From the NCBI GenBank assembly GCA_018895795.1, contig JAHINZ010000375.1:1-12857 (forward strand): a DNA stretch of 12,857 nt. The letters are read 5' to 3'. Under the pieces are notes generated by a model. The model saw only the letters and a program-made list of their open reading frames with translations. It did no database searches and had not been told where the DNA came from. The position numbers and the translations under genes were made by a program. Numbering within the stretch: the first letter of the stretch is position 1; every line of letters begins with the position of its first letter. Source of the stretch: Alphaproteobacteria bacterium. Its GTDB lineage: Bacteria; Pseudomonadota; Alphaproteobacteria; Caulobacterales; Caulobacteraceae. Below are positions 7,654-12,471 of the stretch, piece after piece.

Positions 7654-7689
7654 CGCGACGTCCGGCGCCCTCAGGCGCTGGACGTCGCG
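7654..7689 (+). terminator. Strong hairpin just after iorB, probable transcription terminator
   Basis: The arms CGCGACGTCC (7654-7663) and GGACGTCGCG (7680-7689) pair perfectly over 10 bp. The stem continues through one G-U and five more pairs to a CTCA loop (7670-7673), giving a 16-bp stem that begins 3 nt after the iorB stop. There is no T-run after it, so it would be a U-less terminator or an mRNA 3'-end stabiliser. Confidence 0.7.
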
Positions 7690-7713
7690 CGAGCCGCGTC
7701 GCATGCTAGCGCC

Positions 7714-8445
7714 ATGGTGGAAACCGGCGACAGTTCTGGATTCAAGCGCCTTACCCCGCGTGAGCGCGAGATTCTGCGCCTGATCGCCGGCCATCTGCAG
7801 TCCAAGGAAATCGCGCGCCTGCTCAGCCTCTCGCCCAAGACGGTCGAGATGCATGTGCTCAGCGCCCGTCGGCGTCTGTCGGGCGTCAGCCGTCGCGACG
7901 CGGCCCTGGCCTTCATGGCCTGGGAAGCCGACCCCGGTAACGACTACCGTAGGCAATCGGGCGACCTAGCCGTGGCGGCGGCGCCGGTCTCTTCTCACCG
8001 TGAAGGTGGGAGTGACCATGAACGACAATCAGACCCGAGACGCGGCGCGACCCCGGGCGGAGGCCTCGGCCTTCTTCATCGCCAGTTGGCAGTCCCTGGA
8101 AGAGGGCCTGACCCTGTTGGCGGGGACGCCGGAACGGGGCCTGCTGGTCACCGAAGCGGTCTCGGCCCTGAAGAAGTCGCAGGCGGCGGGCGACCCCCCG
8201 TCCAAGCTTCTGCTGCGCGTTCTGGCGGCGACGGCCTTTCTGGCCGACGACCGTCCCCTCCACAACGGACGGCGAGGGGGTGGCGCGATGACCTGAGCCC
8301 CTTGCAGTGGCTGGGCCTGATCATTGGGCTGGCGATACTGGGCGGACTTCTGCTCGGTGCGCTGACCACGGGCGCCCACGATTTTCTCTATGCCCTTCAG
8401 CGATTCCGCGAGGGCTGGAGCCCGCCGCCCCCTCGGGCCGGCTAA
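7714..8445 (+). CDS. LuxR-type HTH reading frame ending in a C-terminal membrane helix
   Basis: Residues 12-68 are a clear LuxR/GerE helix-turn-helix (LTPREREILRLIAG, then SKEIARLLSLSPKTVEMHV), with no receiver or ligand domain before it. The frame has no stop until 8445, giving 243 residues. The last 50 (DDLSPLQWLGLIIGLAILGG onward) contain one transmembrane helix from about residue 197, then an amphipathic tail. LuxR-HTH proteins with a single C-terminal membrane helix are, as I recall them, frequent in Caulobacterales and Sphingomonadales. Codon use looks coding at both ends but not in the middle (8018-8280), where another frame is clearly the coding one. Either this is one membrane-tethered regulator whose linker overlaps a nested gene, or the HTH and the helix belong to separate products. 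ATG 7714 has no convincing Shine-Dalgarno sequence, and leaderless translation is possible. The gene starts 24 nt after the iorB hairpin. Target genes are unknown. Confidence 0.55.
   Translation: MVETGDSSGFKRLTPREREILRLIAGHLQSKEIARLLSLSPKTVEMHVLSARRRLSGVSRRDAALAFMAWEADPGNDYRRQSGDLAVAAAPVSSHREGGSDHERQSDPRRGATPGGGLGLLHRQLAVPGRGPDPVGGDAGTGPAGHRSGLGPEEVAGGGRPPVQASAARSGGDGLSGRRPSPPQRTARGWRDDLSPLQWLGLIIGLAILGGLLLGALTTGAHDFLYALQRFREGWSPPPPRAG
8018..8296 (+). CDS. Hypothetical 92-residue protein nested in the HTH frame
   Basis: No family is recognised. The product looks like a small soluble helical protein: a charged N terminus, then helices around SAFFIASWQSLEEGLTLLAG (17-36), LLVTEAVSALKKSQAA (42-57) and SKLLLRVLAATAFLADD (62-78), and a Gly/Arg tail. 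By hand count about 85% of its codons end in G or C, against only about half in the overlapping HTH frame, so this is the frame under selection here. The ATG at 8018 has GGTGGGAG 5 nt upstream; a GTG at 8000 in the same frame lacks such a site. The gene stops 5 nt before the TTG that could start the membrane segment. The run GGGGG at 8276-8280 lies where a one-base slip would fuse this protein to that segment. Confidence 0.6.
   Translation: MNDNQTRDAARPRAEASAFFIASWQSLEEGLTLLAGTPERGLLVTEAVSALKKSQAAGDPPSKLLLRVLAATAFLADDRPLHNGRRGGGAMT
8302..8445 (+). other. Membrane-helix segment, possible separate 47-residue protein
   Basis: This segment lies in the HTH frame but is separated from the HTH by the nested gene. 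It encodes one strongly hydrophobic helix (LQWLGLIIGLAILGGLLLGA) followed by an amphipathic stretch and a Pro-rich end. Codon third positions are again about 78% G/C. If it is a gene of its own, the only usable starts are TTG 8302 or CTG 8293, neither with a well-spaced ribosome site. It is more likely the C terminus of a larger product, either the HTH protein or a frameshift fusion with the 92-residue protein. Confidence 0.4.
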
Positions 8446-8473
8446 CACCCACGAGCAAATCTAAGCCTTTGAA

Positions 8474-8494
8474 CGCGCGGACACGCTCCGCGCG
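8474..8494 (+). promoter_or_regulatory. Hairpin just upstream of the ribosome site of the 115-residue gene
   Basis: CGCGCGGA (8474-8481) and TCCGCGCG (8487-8494) pair perfectly around a CACGC loop. The hairpin sits between the stop at 8445 and the AGGAG (8497-8501) of the next gene. Without a T-run it may terminate, stabilise the 5' end, or mark an operator. Confidence 0.45.
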
Positions 8495-8509
8495 ACAGGA
8501 GAGTCTTGC

Positions 8510-8857
8510 ATGAAACGGATCGATGCGGCCCGCGCCGGGGCCCAGAAACTGATGCGCGCCGAAGCGGCGATTGACGCGGCCCTGCGCGAAACGGCCGAGC
8601 TGGTGGGCCTGCTGCCGAGCTTGCGTCTGGAAGCCAACCTGTCGGCCGTGATCGGGCAGGACGCCGTCGACGACCTGGGTGAAACCCTCAGCCACATTCT
8701 CGCGGCCCGCCGCACCATCATCCGGGCTCATGGCGGGCTGCAGACCGTCCGCGAGCAGATCGGTTGCAAATGGGTGTCCGTCGGCGAGGTGGATAAGCCT
8801 GGAGACGTGCCGCGCACGAGCGGATTCCGTGCGGTCGAGGGAGGCCGCGCCGCATGA
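8510..8857 (+). CDS. Hypothetical 115-residue helical protein
   Basis: The function is unknown. The protein is soluble, with no signal peptide or membrane helix. Residues 3-35 form a long Ala-rich amphipathic helix (AARAGAQKLMRAEAAIDAAL). Residues 36-62 hold a second region (SLRLEANLSAVIGQDAVDDL), residues 64-86 a third helix (LAARRTIIRAHGGLQTVREQ), and after about residue 88 there is a Gly/Pro-rich tail. I believe proteins of this style recur as short hypotheticals in Caulobacterales and Sphingomonadales, but cannot name a domain. The ATG at 8510 has AGGAG 8 nt upstream, a good match, and codon use is strongly coding. The gene ends in tandem stops (TGATGA, 8855-8860). A hairpin lies directly before its ribosome site, and another over the start of the next gene. 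It may share a transcript with both neighbours. Confidence 0.75.
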   Translation: MKRIDAARAGAQKLMRAEAAIDAALRETAELVGLLPSLRLEANLSAVIGQDAVDDLGETLSHILAARRTIIRAHGGLQTVREQIGCKWVSVGEVDKPGDVPRTSGFRAVEGGRAA

Positions 8858-8884
8858 TGACGGCCTTTTCCAAAGGGCGGGCTT

Positions 8885-8925
8885 ACGGCATGGTCACGCG
8901 CCAGTTCGCGTCGGGACCATGCCGT
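8885..8925 (+). promoter_or_regulatory. Long inverted repeat enclosing the start of the membrane-protein gene
   Basis: ACGGCATGGTC (8885-8895) and GACCATGCCGT (8915-8925) are perfect 11-bp complements. Inside, ACGCG (8896-8900) pairs with CGCGT (8907-8911), leaving a CGG bulge (8912-8914) and a CCAGTT loop. The right arm contains the only Shine-Dalgarno-like bases (GGGA, 8913-8916) and the first two bases of the GTG start (8924-8926). A folded mRNA would hide the start, so translational control is the leading idea. There is no T-run for a terminator. Confidence 0.65.
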
Positions 8926-9367
8926 GTACCATACCCTCACCCCATGGCTTTCCCTCGCGGTCGCCGTACTGATCTGCGGATTCGCGATCTGGAAGGGCGA
9001 TCGCTGGGCCCGGTTCGTGGCGATCGTCTATCTGAGCGGCTGGATCGCGACGCCGTTCGTGATCATCCGCGATCCCATCAGCCCCGAATGGGGGATCATG
9101 GCCGTGGATATCGTGGTCATGGCCCTGCTGGTCTGGGCCTCGCTGCGGGCTCGTCGGCTGTGGAGCCTGTTCGCGGCGGCGTGCCAGATGATGGCGGTCG
9201 CCTCGCACATCGTCTCGATCATCGATCTGCGCATCTATATCGCCACCGTGATCTTGGGTCTCACCGTGCTCAGCTATGGCGTTCTGATCGCCTTGCTGGT
9301 CGCCACCCTTTCAGCCGTTCGCGCCCGGCGGGTCAGCGATGACAGGAACCGCGACGCTCGCGCATGA
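8924..9367 (+). CDS. Hypothetical five-helix membrane protein (147 residues)
   Basis: This small inner-membrane protein of unknown function has five hydrophobic segments: about 5-24, 28-48, 57-76, 79-101 and 105-130. Charged or polar residues inside or at the edges of the helices (Asp62, His95, Asp101) could be functional. The C terminus is short and Arg-rich, likely cytoplasmic. I associate similar proteins starting MYH...PWLSL with alphaproteobacterial hypotheticals, without a known role. GTG 8924 is the first possible start after a stop at 8858-8860 in this frame; there is no earlier ATG, GTG or TTG. That start lies in the 3' arm of a long inverted repeat, suggesting regulated initiation. 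The gene overlaps the downstream 72-residue gene by 29 nt. Another frame is open from ATG 8854 across it, but codon use favours this one. Confidence 0.8.
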   Translation: MYHTLTPWLSLAVAVLICGFAIWKGDRWARFVAIVYLSGWIATPFVIIRDPISPEWGIMAVDIVVMALLVWASLRARRLWSLFAAACQMMAVASHIVSIIDLRIYIATVILGLTVLSYGVLIALLVATLSAVRARRVSDDRNRDARA

Positions 9368-9557
9368 CGTCTCCGCCGAGGAGATCGCCGAGTTCAGGCG
9401 GGGCCTGGACGCGCTGGGCCCTCAGCAGCGGCGGATCCTGGCCCTGCTGATGCCGCGCCTGATCGCGCTGGAGGCGCGTGGCGATCCCGAGGGCGCGATC
9501 CGCATCATCGAGGAAATCCGCAGCATCCTCTGGGACGGCCGACGGACGCGTCACTGA
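9339..9557 (+). CDS. Hypothetical 72-residue helical protein
   Basis: The function is unknown. The product is soluble and highly charged, with two or three predicted helices: SAEEIAEFRRGLDALG (12-27), PQQRRILALLMPRLIALEAR (28-47) and EGAIRIIEEIRSILWD (51-66). The start ATG 9339 lies inside the end of the membrane-protein gene (29-nt overlap) and has only a weak upstream GGGTC, so translation is probably coupled to that gene. It is the last gene of the plus-strand cassette. Its stop is 3 nt from the stop of the convergent nucleotidyltransferase gene, leaving no terminator between them. A small partner or antagonist of a neighbouring product is possible, but that is speculation. Confidence 0.72.
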   Translation: MTGTATLAHDVSAEEIAEFRRGLDALGPQQRRILALLMPRLIALEARGDPEGAIRIIEEIRSILWDGRRTRH

Positions 9558-9560
9558 AGC

Positions 9561-10163
9561 TCAAGGCGCGGCGGTCAGGTCCTCGGGACGGTCAACGTCA
9601 AACAGGACCCCGGGATCATCGGTCTCGACGGAGATGAACCGGGCTCCGGCCTGGCGGATCAGGGCCTGGGCCCCGACGTCTCCGCCGAGGTCTCGCAGGG
9701 CCGGCAGCCAGTCGCCGCCGAACAGCACGGGATGGCCGCGCCGCCCGGCATGGCGTGGGGCGACGACGCCGTTGCGTCCGCCCAGGGCGAGGATCAGGGT
9801 TGTGGCGACCTCGGCCCCGACGCGCGGCATGTCGCCCAGGAACACGAAGACACCGTCAAGATCGGCGGGCAGGGCGCGGGCGGCGGCGGCCAGCGAGGCG
9901 CCCATGCCCTCGGTCGAATTCTCCACCCGGACCAGACGCGTCGCGTCCGTGAGGTCCAGGGCGAGGATCGCGGCTTCCAGCTCGGGATCCTCGCGGATCG
10001 CCACCACCACCGAGATGACCGGCGCGGCCAGGGCGCTGGCGAGCGCTCCCGCGATCAGCGGGCGGCCGCCAAAAGGGGCGAGAAGCTTGCCGCCGCCGAA
10101 GCGGACACCGGCGCCCGCCGCCAGGACGATCGCCGCGAACTTTCCACTTTCCCTTTCCGTCAT
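9561..10163 (-). CDS. mocA: MocA/MobA-like molybdenum cofactor nucleotidyltransferase
   Basis: This cytoplasmic protein of 200 residues belongs to the MobA-like NTP transferase fold. MocA transfers CMP to Mo-molybdopterin to make MCD, while MobA transfers GMP to make MGD. The nucleotide-binding loop is VLAAGAGVRFGGGKLL (13-28), followed by GDMP (110-113, metal site), GHPVLF (143-148) and DVDRPED (189-195). The LAAGxxxRFGxxKL loop and the GHPV motif resemble MocA and related xanthine-dehydrogenase-associated enzymes more than MobA, and the neighbouring iorAB would need MCD. The cytidylyl specificity is inferred from this context. ATG 10163 was chosen over the TTG at 10172 because it begins directly before the fold. 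The gene is divergent from moaA with only 29 bp between start codons, and a 9-bp inverted repeat spans both starts. Confidence 0.85.
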   Translation of the reverse strand: MTERESGKFAAIVLAAGAGVRFGGGKLLAPFGGRPLIAGALASALAAPVISVVVAIREDPELEAAILALDLTDATRLVRVENSTEGMGASLAAAARALPADLDGVFVFLGDMPRVGAEVATTLILALGGRNGVVAPRHAGRRGHPVLFGGDWLPALRDLGGDVGAQALIRQAGARFISVETDDPGVLFDVDRPEDLTAAP

Positions 10164-10198
10164 GTCACCCAACCCCTATCTTGACCGCAGACATGACG
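10158..10198. promoter_or_regulatory. Inverted repeat spanning the divergent mocA and moaA start codons
   Basis: CGTCATGTC (10158-10166) and GACATGACG (10190-10198) are perfect 9-bp complements separated by 23 bp. Each arm contains the ATG of one of the two divergent genes. The whole space between the starts is 29 bp, so any promoters must overlap the opposite gene. It is a candidate shared operator; the symmetry could also reflect two genes that both begin ATGACG. Confidence 0.4.
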
Positions 10199-11227
10199 CC
10201 CCATGACGACAGCCCCGCGCAAGCGACCTTGATCCCGCCCCGTCTGATCGACGGCTTTGGCAGGGCCGTGACCTATCTGCGCGTCTCGGTCACCGATCGC
10301 TGCGACCTGCGCTGCGTCTATTGCATGGCCGAGCATATGACCTTCCTGCCCAAGGCGCAGGTGCTGACGTTGGAGGAGCTGGACCGCGTCGCGTCCACCT
10401 TCATCGGCCTGGGCGTGCGCAAGCTGCGGCTGACCGGCGGCGAGCCCCTGGTGCGCAAGGGCTTCATGGACCTGGTCGGCCAGCTGTCCCGCCATCTGCG
10501 GACCGGGGCGCTGGACGAGCTGACCCTGACCACCAACGGCACCCAGCTGGCGAAATACGCCGAAGACCTGGCGCGGGCCGGCGTGCGGCGGATCAATGTC
10601 TCGCTCGATACCTTGAAGCCCGACCTGTTCAAGCGCCTGACCCGCGGCGGTGACGTCGCCCAGGTGATCGGCGGGATCGACGCGGCCCTGGCCGCGGGAA
10701 TCGCCGTGAAGGTCAACGCCGTCGCCCTCAAGCACGACAACGCCGAGGAACTGCCCGCCCTGATCGCCTGGGCCCACCAGCGCGGCTGCGACATGACCCT
10801 GATCGAGACCATGCCCCTGGGCGAGATCGACGAGGACCGCACCGACCAGTATCTGTCGCTGAAGGATGTGCGCCGCGACCTGTCGTCGTTCTGGACCCTG
10901 GAAGACCTCGCCTACGCCACCGGCGGCCCGGCCCGCTATACGCGGGTGGCCGAGACCGGCGGGCGCCTGGGCTTCATCACGCCGCTCAGCCATAATTTCT
11001 GCGAGGCCTGCAACCGGGTGCGCCTGACCTGCACCGGCACGTTGCACACCTGCCTGGGTCGTGACGACGCCTCCGACCTGCGGGCCGTGATCCGGGCCGG
11101 GGCCAGCGACGCCGAGCTGGAACAGGCGATCTTCGCCGCCATCGGCTCGAAACCCGAAGGTCACGACTTCCAGATCGCCGGCGCGCGACCGGCCGTGGCC
11201 CGCCACATGTCGACGACGGGCGGCTAG
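10193..11227 (+). CDS. moaA: GTP 3',8-cyclase MoaA (radical SAM)
   Basis: This is the first enzyme of molybdenum cofactor synthesis. It converts GTP by radical SAM chemistry to 3',8-cyclo-dihydro-GTP, which MoaC turns into cyclic pyranopterin monophosphate. The product is 344 residues, normal for MoaA. The N-terminal [4Fe-4S] cluster that cleaves SAM is held by Cys37, Cys41 and Cys44 (CDLRCVYC), followed by LRLTGGEPLVR. The C-terminal cluster that binds GTP uses Cys270, Cys273 and Cys287 (FCEACNRVRL...C). The chain ends in the conserved Gly-Gly (STTGG). ATG 10193 was chosen; a TTG at 10181 would add four residues. Neither has a clear Shine-Dalgarno sequence, so leaderless or weak initiation is likely. 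It heads a tight five-gene operon, with moaD starting 3 nt after its stop. No riboswitch-like leader fits the 29-bp upstream gap. Confidence 0.96.
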   Translation: MTPHDDSPAQATLIPPRLIDGFGRAVTYLRVSVTDRCDLRCVYCMAEHMTFLPKAQVLTLEELDRVASTFIGLGVRKLRLTGGEPLVRKGFMDLVGQLSRHLRTGALDELTLTTNGTQLAKYAEDLARAGVRRINVSLDTLKPDLFKRLTRGGDVAQVIGGIDAALAAGIAVKVNAVALKHDNAEELPALIAWAHQRGCDMTLIETMPLGEIDEDRTDQYLSLKDVRRDLSSFWTLEDLAYATGGPARYTRVAETGGRLGFITPLSHNFCEACNRVRLTCTGTLHTCLGRDDASDLRAVIRAGASDAELEQAIFAAIGSKPEGHDFQIAGARPAVARHMSTTGG

Positions 11228-11230
11228 CCG

Positions 11231-11470
11231 ATGGCCCGGGTTCTCTTGTTTGGACGCCTGGCCGACCAGGCCGGCTGGCGCGATCGGGCTATTGAGGCGA
11301 TGTCCTTGTCCGCTCTGCGCGCGGTGATCGCCGGCGACGATCCTGATCTCGCTGAGGCCCTGAGCGGCCCGGGCGTCCAGGTGGCGGTCGACAAGACCGT
11401 GGTGCGCGGCGAGGCGGCGTTGCTGGCTTCCACCGAGGTCGCCTTCCTGCCGCCGATGAGCGGCGGATGA
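11231..11470 (+). CDS. moaD: Molybdopterin synthase small subunit MoaD
   Basis: MoaD is a ubiquitin-like sulfur carrier of 79 residues. Its C-terminal Gly-Gly (FLPPMSGG) is adenylylated by MoeB and thiocarboxylated, then donates sulfur to cyclic pyranopterin within MPT synthase. The N-terminal strand VLLFGRLADQAGWRD and the end VAFLPPMSGG are diagnostic, and the length is usual for the family. It starts 3 nt after moaA and overlaps moaE by 4 nt (ATGA), consistent with the MoaD-MoaE complex being made together. No moeB gene is in the window. Confidence 0.94.
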   Translation: MARVLLFGRLADQAGWRDRAIEAMSLSALRAVIAGDDPDLAEALSGPGVQVAVDKTVVRGEAALLASTEVAFLPPMSGG

Positions 11471-11913
11471 TCACCCTGACGGAAGCGCCGTTCGAACCCG
11501 GCGCCTTGCTGACCGCCTTCTGCGTCGGCCGCGCCGAAACGGGCGCGGTGGCCAGTTTCGTGGGCTTGGCGCGCGCCGAGCAGGGCCAGGCGGCGGCGCT
11601 GGAGCTGGAGGCCTATCCCGGCTTCACCGACGCCGCGATCCAGGACTTCGCCGAGGCCGCCAAGGCCCGCTTTTCGCTCCACGATTACCGAATCGTCCAT
11701 CGCACCGGCCACATCGCGCCGGGCGAGGCCATCGTCTTCGTGGCCACCGCCGCCGGCCATCGCCGGGCGGCCTTCGAGGCCTGTGACTTCCTGATGGACT
11801 GGCTGAAAAGCCGCGCGCCCTTCTGGAAGAAGGAGCACGGCCCCGGCGGCGCCCGCTGGATCGAACCCACCGACCGCGATAGGACCGACGCCTCGCGTTG
11901 GGATCAGGAGTAA
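11467..11913 (+). CDS. moaE: Molybdopterin synthase catalytic subunit MoaE
   Basis: MoaE is the large subunit (148 residues) of MPT synthase. It binds cyclic pyranopterin monophosphate and receives two sulfurs from thiocarboxylated MoaD to form the dithiolene of molybdopterin. Family motifs are LELEAYPGFTDAAI (45-58), GHRRAAFEACDFLMDWLK (97-114) and SRAPFWKKE (115-123), with the active-site lysines Lys114 and Lys121. The Arg/Asp-rich C terminus is slightly extended. The start overlaps the moaD stop (ATGA at 11467). The stop is followed 3 nt later by the moaB ATG, and the moaB ribosome site lies in the last moaE codons. Confidence 0.95.
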   Translation: MITLTEAPFEPGALLTAFCVGRAETGAVASFVGLARAEQGQAAALELEAYPGFTDAAIQDFAEAAKARFSLHDYRIVHRTGHIAPGEAIVFVATAAGHRRAAFEACDFLMDWLKSRAPFWKKEHGPGGARWIEPTDRDRTDASRWDQE

Positions 11914-11916
11914 GTC

Positions 11917-12471
11917 ATGTCTGCAGCAGGCCTCACCCCCGGCGGCGGGATCAAGCCGGACCTTCCATTCACGCCGGTGCGCGTGGCGATCCTGACCATT
12001 TCCGACACCCGCGACGAGGAGAGCGACACCTCGGGCCAGGTGCTGGTCGAGCGCGTCAAGGCCGCCGGCCATGAGCTGGGCGGCCGGGCGGTGGTCCGCG
12101 ACGACATCGCCCAGATCCGCGACCAGGTCCGCGCCTGGATCGGCTCGGGCCAGGTCGACGCCATCGTCACCACCGGCGGCACCGGCCTGACCGGCCGCGA
12201 TGTGACGGTCGAGGCGCTGGAGCCGCTGTTCAACAAGCGGATCGACGGCTTCTCGGTGATCTTCCACATGGTCAGCTATCAGTCGGTGGGCCTGTCGACC
12301 CTGCAGTCGCGGGCCACGGCCGGGCTGATCGACGGCGTCTTCGTGTTCTGTCTGCCGGGCAGCAATGGCGCGGTGCGCGACGGCTGGGACAAGGTCATCG
12401 CCGCCCAGCTCGACAGCCGCCACAAGCCCTGCAACATGGTCGAGCTGATGCCCCGGCTGCTCGAACAGTGA
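11917..12471 (+). CDS. moaB: Molybdopterin adenylyltransferase MoaB/MogA family
   Basis: This 184-residue protein belongs to the family that adenylylates molybdopterin before MoeA inserts molybdate. Signatures are the nucleotide-binding segment IVTTGGTGLTGRDVTVEAL (83-101) with Asp95, and FCLPGSNGAVRDGW (144-157). Strictly, E. coli MoaB is dispensable and MogA is the active adenylyltransferase. In organisms with only one such protein it is thought to do this job, and whether a second copy exists here cannot be seen. Start ATG 11917 has AGGAG 6 nt upstream (11906-11910). It follows moaE by 3 nt and overlaps moaC by 4 nt. Confidence 0.92.
   Translation: MSAAGLTPGGGIKPDLPFTPVRVAILTISDTRDEESDTSGQVLVERVKAAGHELGGRAVVRDDIAQIRDQVRAWIGSGQVDAIVTTGGTGLTGRDVTVEALEPLFNKRIDGFSVIFHMVSYQSVGLSTLQSRATAGLIDGVFVFCLPGSNGAVRDGWDKVIAAQLDSRHKPCNMVELMPRLLEQ

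Noticed and set aside
6559..7956. A 465-codon minus-strand open frame opposite iorB, and a similar 396-codon one at 5326-6516
   Set aside because: Both are antisense to iorB, which has clear domain motifs and coding third positions. The minus translations show no recognisable family.
7936..7960. A frameshift ending the HTH gene at out-of-frame TAA/TAG codons
   Set aside because: The HTH frame still reads plausibly (NDYRRQSGDLA) past this point and no homopolymer suggests an indel, so the open frame was kept as read.
8854..9342. An open frame from ATG 8854 that overlaps the stop of the 115-residue gene
   Set aside because: The ATGA overlap is attractive, but the translation is Arg/Pro-rich and has no helices. 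The 8924 frame over the same DNA encodes a coherent five-helix membrane protein.
11224..12423. A 399-codon minus-strand open frame opposite moaD, moaE and moaB
   Set aside because: It is antisense to three certain genes, and its composition (Asp, Gly, Ala, Arg rich) is typical of a shadow.
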